Source of the DNA: Micromonospora pisi
Lineage (GTDB): Bacteria > Actinomycetota > Actinomycetes > Mycobacteriales > Micromonosporaceae
Direction of reading: 5' to 3'
Assembly: GCF_003633685.1 (NCBI RefSeq)
Contig: NZ_RBKT01000001.1
Span: 1,302,001-1,366,000, forward strand
Length of the DNA: 64,000 nt
Positions 63,022 to 64,000 of the stretch are shown one piece after another. The notes below the pieces were generated by a model, which was not told the origin of the DNA, did not search any database, and worked only from the letters and a program-made list of their open reading frames with translations. Position numbers and translations under genes: made by a program. Each line of letters starts with the position of its first letter. Position 1 is the first letter of the stretch.

Positions 63022-64000
63022 CTACGCCGCGTCAGCGTAGCAATCAACCACGGAGACGTCGACCGGAAAGCGGACCTGGCTGTCTCCGAAGAGCAGCCGC
63101 CCGGCCCGGTCAGAGGCGGCCCGCACCCGTTCCACCACCGCGTCGGCCTCCTCCTCCGGACAGTGCACGAGCACCTCGTCGTGTTGGAAGAAGACCAACT
63201 GCGCGGCGGAGCCGGCCAGCGTGCCCCGGAGTACGGCCAGCAGCGTCAGCGCCCACTCGGCGGCGGTCGCCTGGATCACGAAATTGCGGGTGAACCGGCC
63301 CCTGGAGCGGGCGACGGCGCGGGCCCGTGGCCCGAACGGATCGGTCTCCGGCCGCGACTCGACATCCACCGGCTCCCCGTCCTCGCCGACCCCGACCGAG
63401 GACGGCGGGCAGGTACGCCCGAGCCACGACCGGACCAGCCCACCCGCCTCGCCGGTGCGGGCAGCCGCCTCCACGTAACCGAAGGCGGTCGGATAGCTGC
63501 GTCGGAGTACGGCCAGCGCCGGGATCGCCGAGCCGCCGGTCTGGCCGTACATGGCGCCGAGCAGGGCCAGCTTGGCCCGCGCCCGGTCGCCGTCGAAGGC
63601 GTCCCGGGCGAGCGCCGCGTAGAGGTCACCGGCACCACCGGCGGCGGCCAGCCGGACGTCACCGGAGACCGCGGCCAGCACCCGGGGCTCCAACTGCCCG
63701 GCGTCGGCGACCACGAGCCGCCAACCCGGGTCGGCCCGGACCGCCCGGCGCACCACCTTGGGGATCTGCAACGCTCCCCCGCCCCGGGTCGCCCACCGAC
63801 CGGAGACGACGCCGCCCGGCACGTACTCCGGCCGGAACCGCCCGTCGCGCACCCAGGCGTCCCGCCAGGCCCAGCCGTGCGCGGTCCAGATCCGGTACAG
63901 CTCCTTGTACTCGAGCAGCAGCGGCACGGCGGGATGGTCCACCCCACGCAGCACCCAGGCCCGGGTGTTGGGCAGCTCGATCCCGGCCCGCGCGAACGCC
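63022..64000 (-). CDS. Family A DNA polymerase with exonuclease-type domain (partial, bifunctional type)
   Basis: The gene continues beyond the right edge, so the N-terminal domain (the 3'-5' exonuclease-like part in this group) is missing here. The visible 326 codons cover the polymerase domain: motif A in RLVVADAGQLEPRVLA, the O-helix motif RAKLALLGAMYGQTGG, and motif C in VFFQHDEVLVH. All catalytic Asp positions of A and C are present. In actinobacteria such proteins are named bifunctional 3'-5' exonuclease/DNA polymerase. It ends in a stop at 63022. Confidence 0.87.
   Translation of the reverse strand, partial: AFARAGIELPNTRAWVLRGVDHPAVPLLLEYKELYRIWTAHGWAWRDAWVRDGRFRPEYVPGGVVSGRWATRGGGALQIPKVVRRAVRADPGWRLVVADAGQLEPRVLAAVSGDVRLAAAGGAGDLYAALARDAFDGDRARAKLALLGAMYGQTGGSAIPALAVLRRSYPTAFGYVEAAARTGEAGGLVRSWLGRTCPPSSVGVGEDGEPVDVESRPETDPFGPRARAVARSRGRFTRNFVIQATAAEWALTLLAVLRGTLAGSAAQLVFFQHDEVLVHCPEEEADAVVERVRAASDRAGRLLFGDSQVRFPVDVSVVDCYADAA

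Overview
The window is a high-GC, gene-dense actinobacterial chromosome segment. The GTG/TTG starts, ATGA/GTGA-coupled operons, GT4/GH63/GH133 glucan genes, a snapalysin, an I36-type inhibitor, a branched-chain 2-oxoacid dehydrogenase operon and an ESX-type type VII secretion locus together suggest a Micromonosporaceae-like organism. This is inference from gene content and style; no rRNA or tRNA gene is present to confirm it.

Positions 1-22142 hold a type VII secretion (ESX) region. A long minus-strand unit runs eccD, eccB, a WXG100 protein, a second small ESX-like protein, a 136-aa helical protein, two tandem Gly-rich paralogues of about 810 aa, a YbaB-like protein, a 111-aa protein, and a very large toxin-like protein cut by the left edge. 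eccC is divergent. Facing it, and overlapping its 3' end, is a three-gene minus-strand unit: a LysM-like membrane protein, a LysM-like domain fused to a subtilase, and a second subtilase. Both subtilases look like mycosins (MycP) but both have lost the catalytic His and Ser. No eccE and no intact mycosin is visible. An 18-bp perfect hairpin separates the small WXG genes from the effector-like genes.

Positions 22300-34600 carry mixed genes: a phosphotransferase, a secreted SH3-like protein, NhaA, a two-gene remnant of a conservon (NIT-HAMP-ATPase sensor plus roadblock), an FGGY kinase, and a fused anthranilate synthase with a Trp-Trp leader peptide and attenuator hairpin. A cluster of perfect hairpins with a 31-codon ORF, a possible RusA-like gene, a small hypothetical gene and an AMIN-like lipoprotein follow.

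Positions 34700-44340 are rich in exported proteins: snapalysin, a 1025-aa S8 protease with a LacI-type operator, a septum-formation-like membrane protein, and a purple acid phosphatase with a PHO-box-like repeat. Next come a NicO-type nickel/cobalt transporter with its accessory membrane protein, then an HTH/DUF4180 pair and a DUF4291 gene.

Positions 44355-52400 hold an Lrp regulator divergent from bkdABC, then a three-subunit molybdenum hydroxylase of the PaoABC/YagTSR type in convergent orientation. Positions 52540-58866 form a glucan island: GH63-like glucosidase, GH133-like debranching enzyme and GT4 synthase. The window ends with a membrane Ser/Thr kinase, a YdjM-like membrane protein, an I36-type inhibitor, a MocA-like nucleotidyltransferase and the C-terminal part of a Pol I-family polymerase. 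No CRISPR array, tRNA, rRNA, insertion sequence or attachment site was seen.
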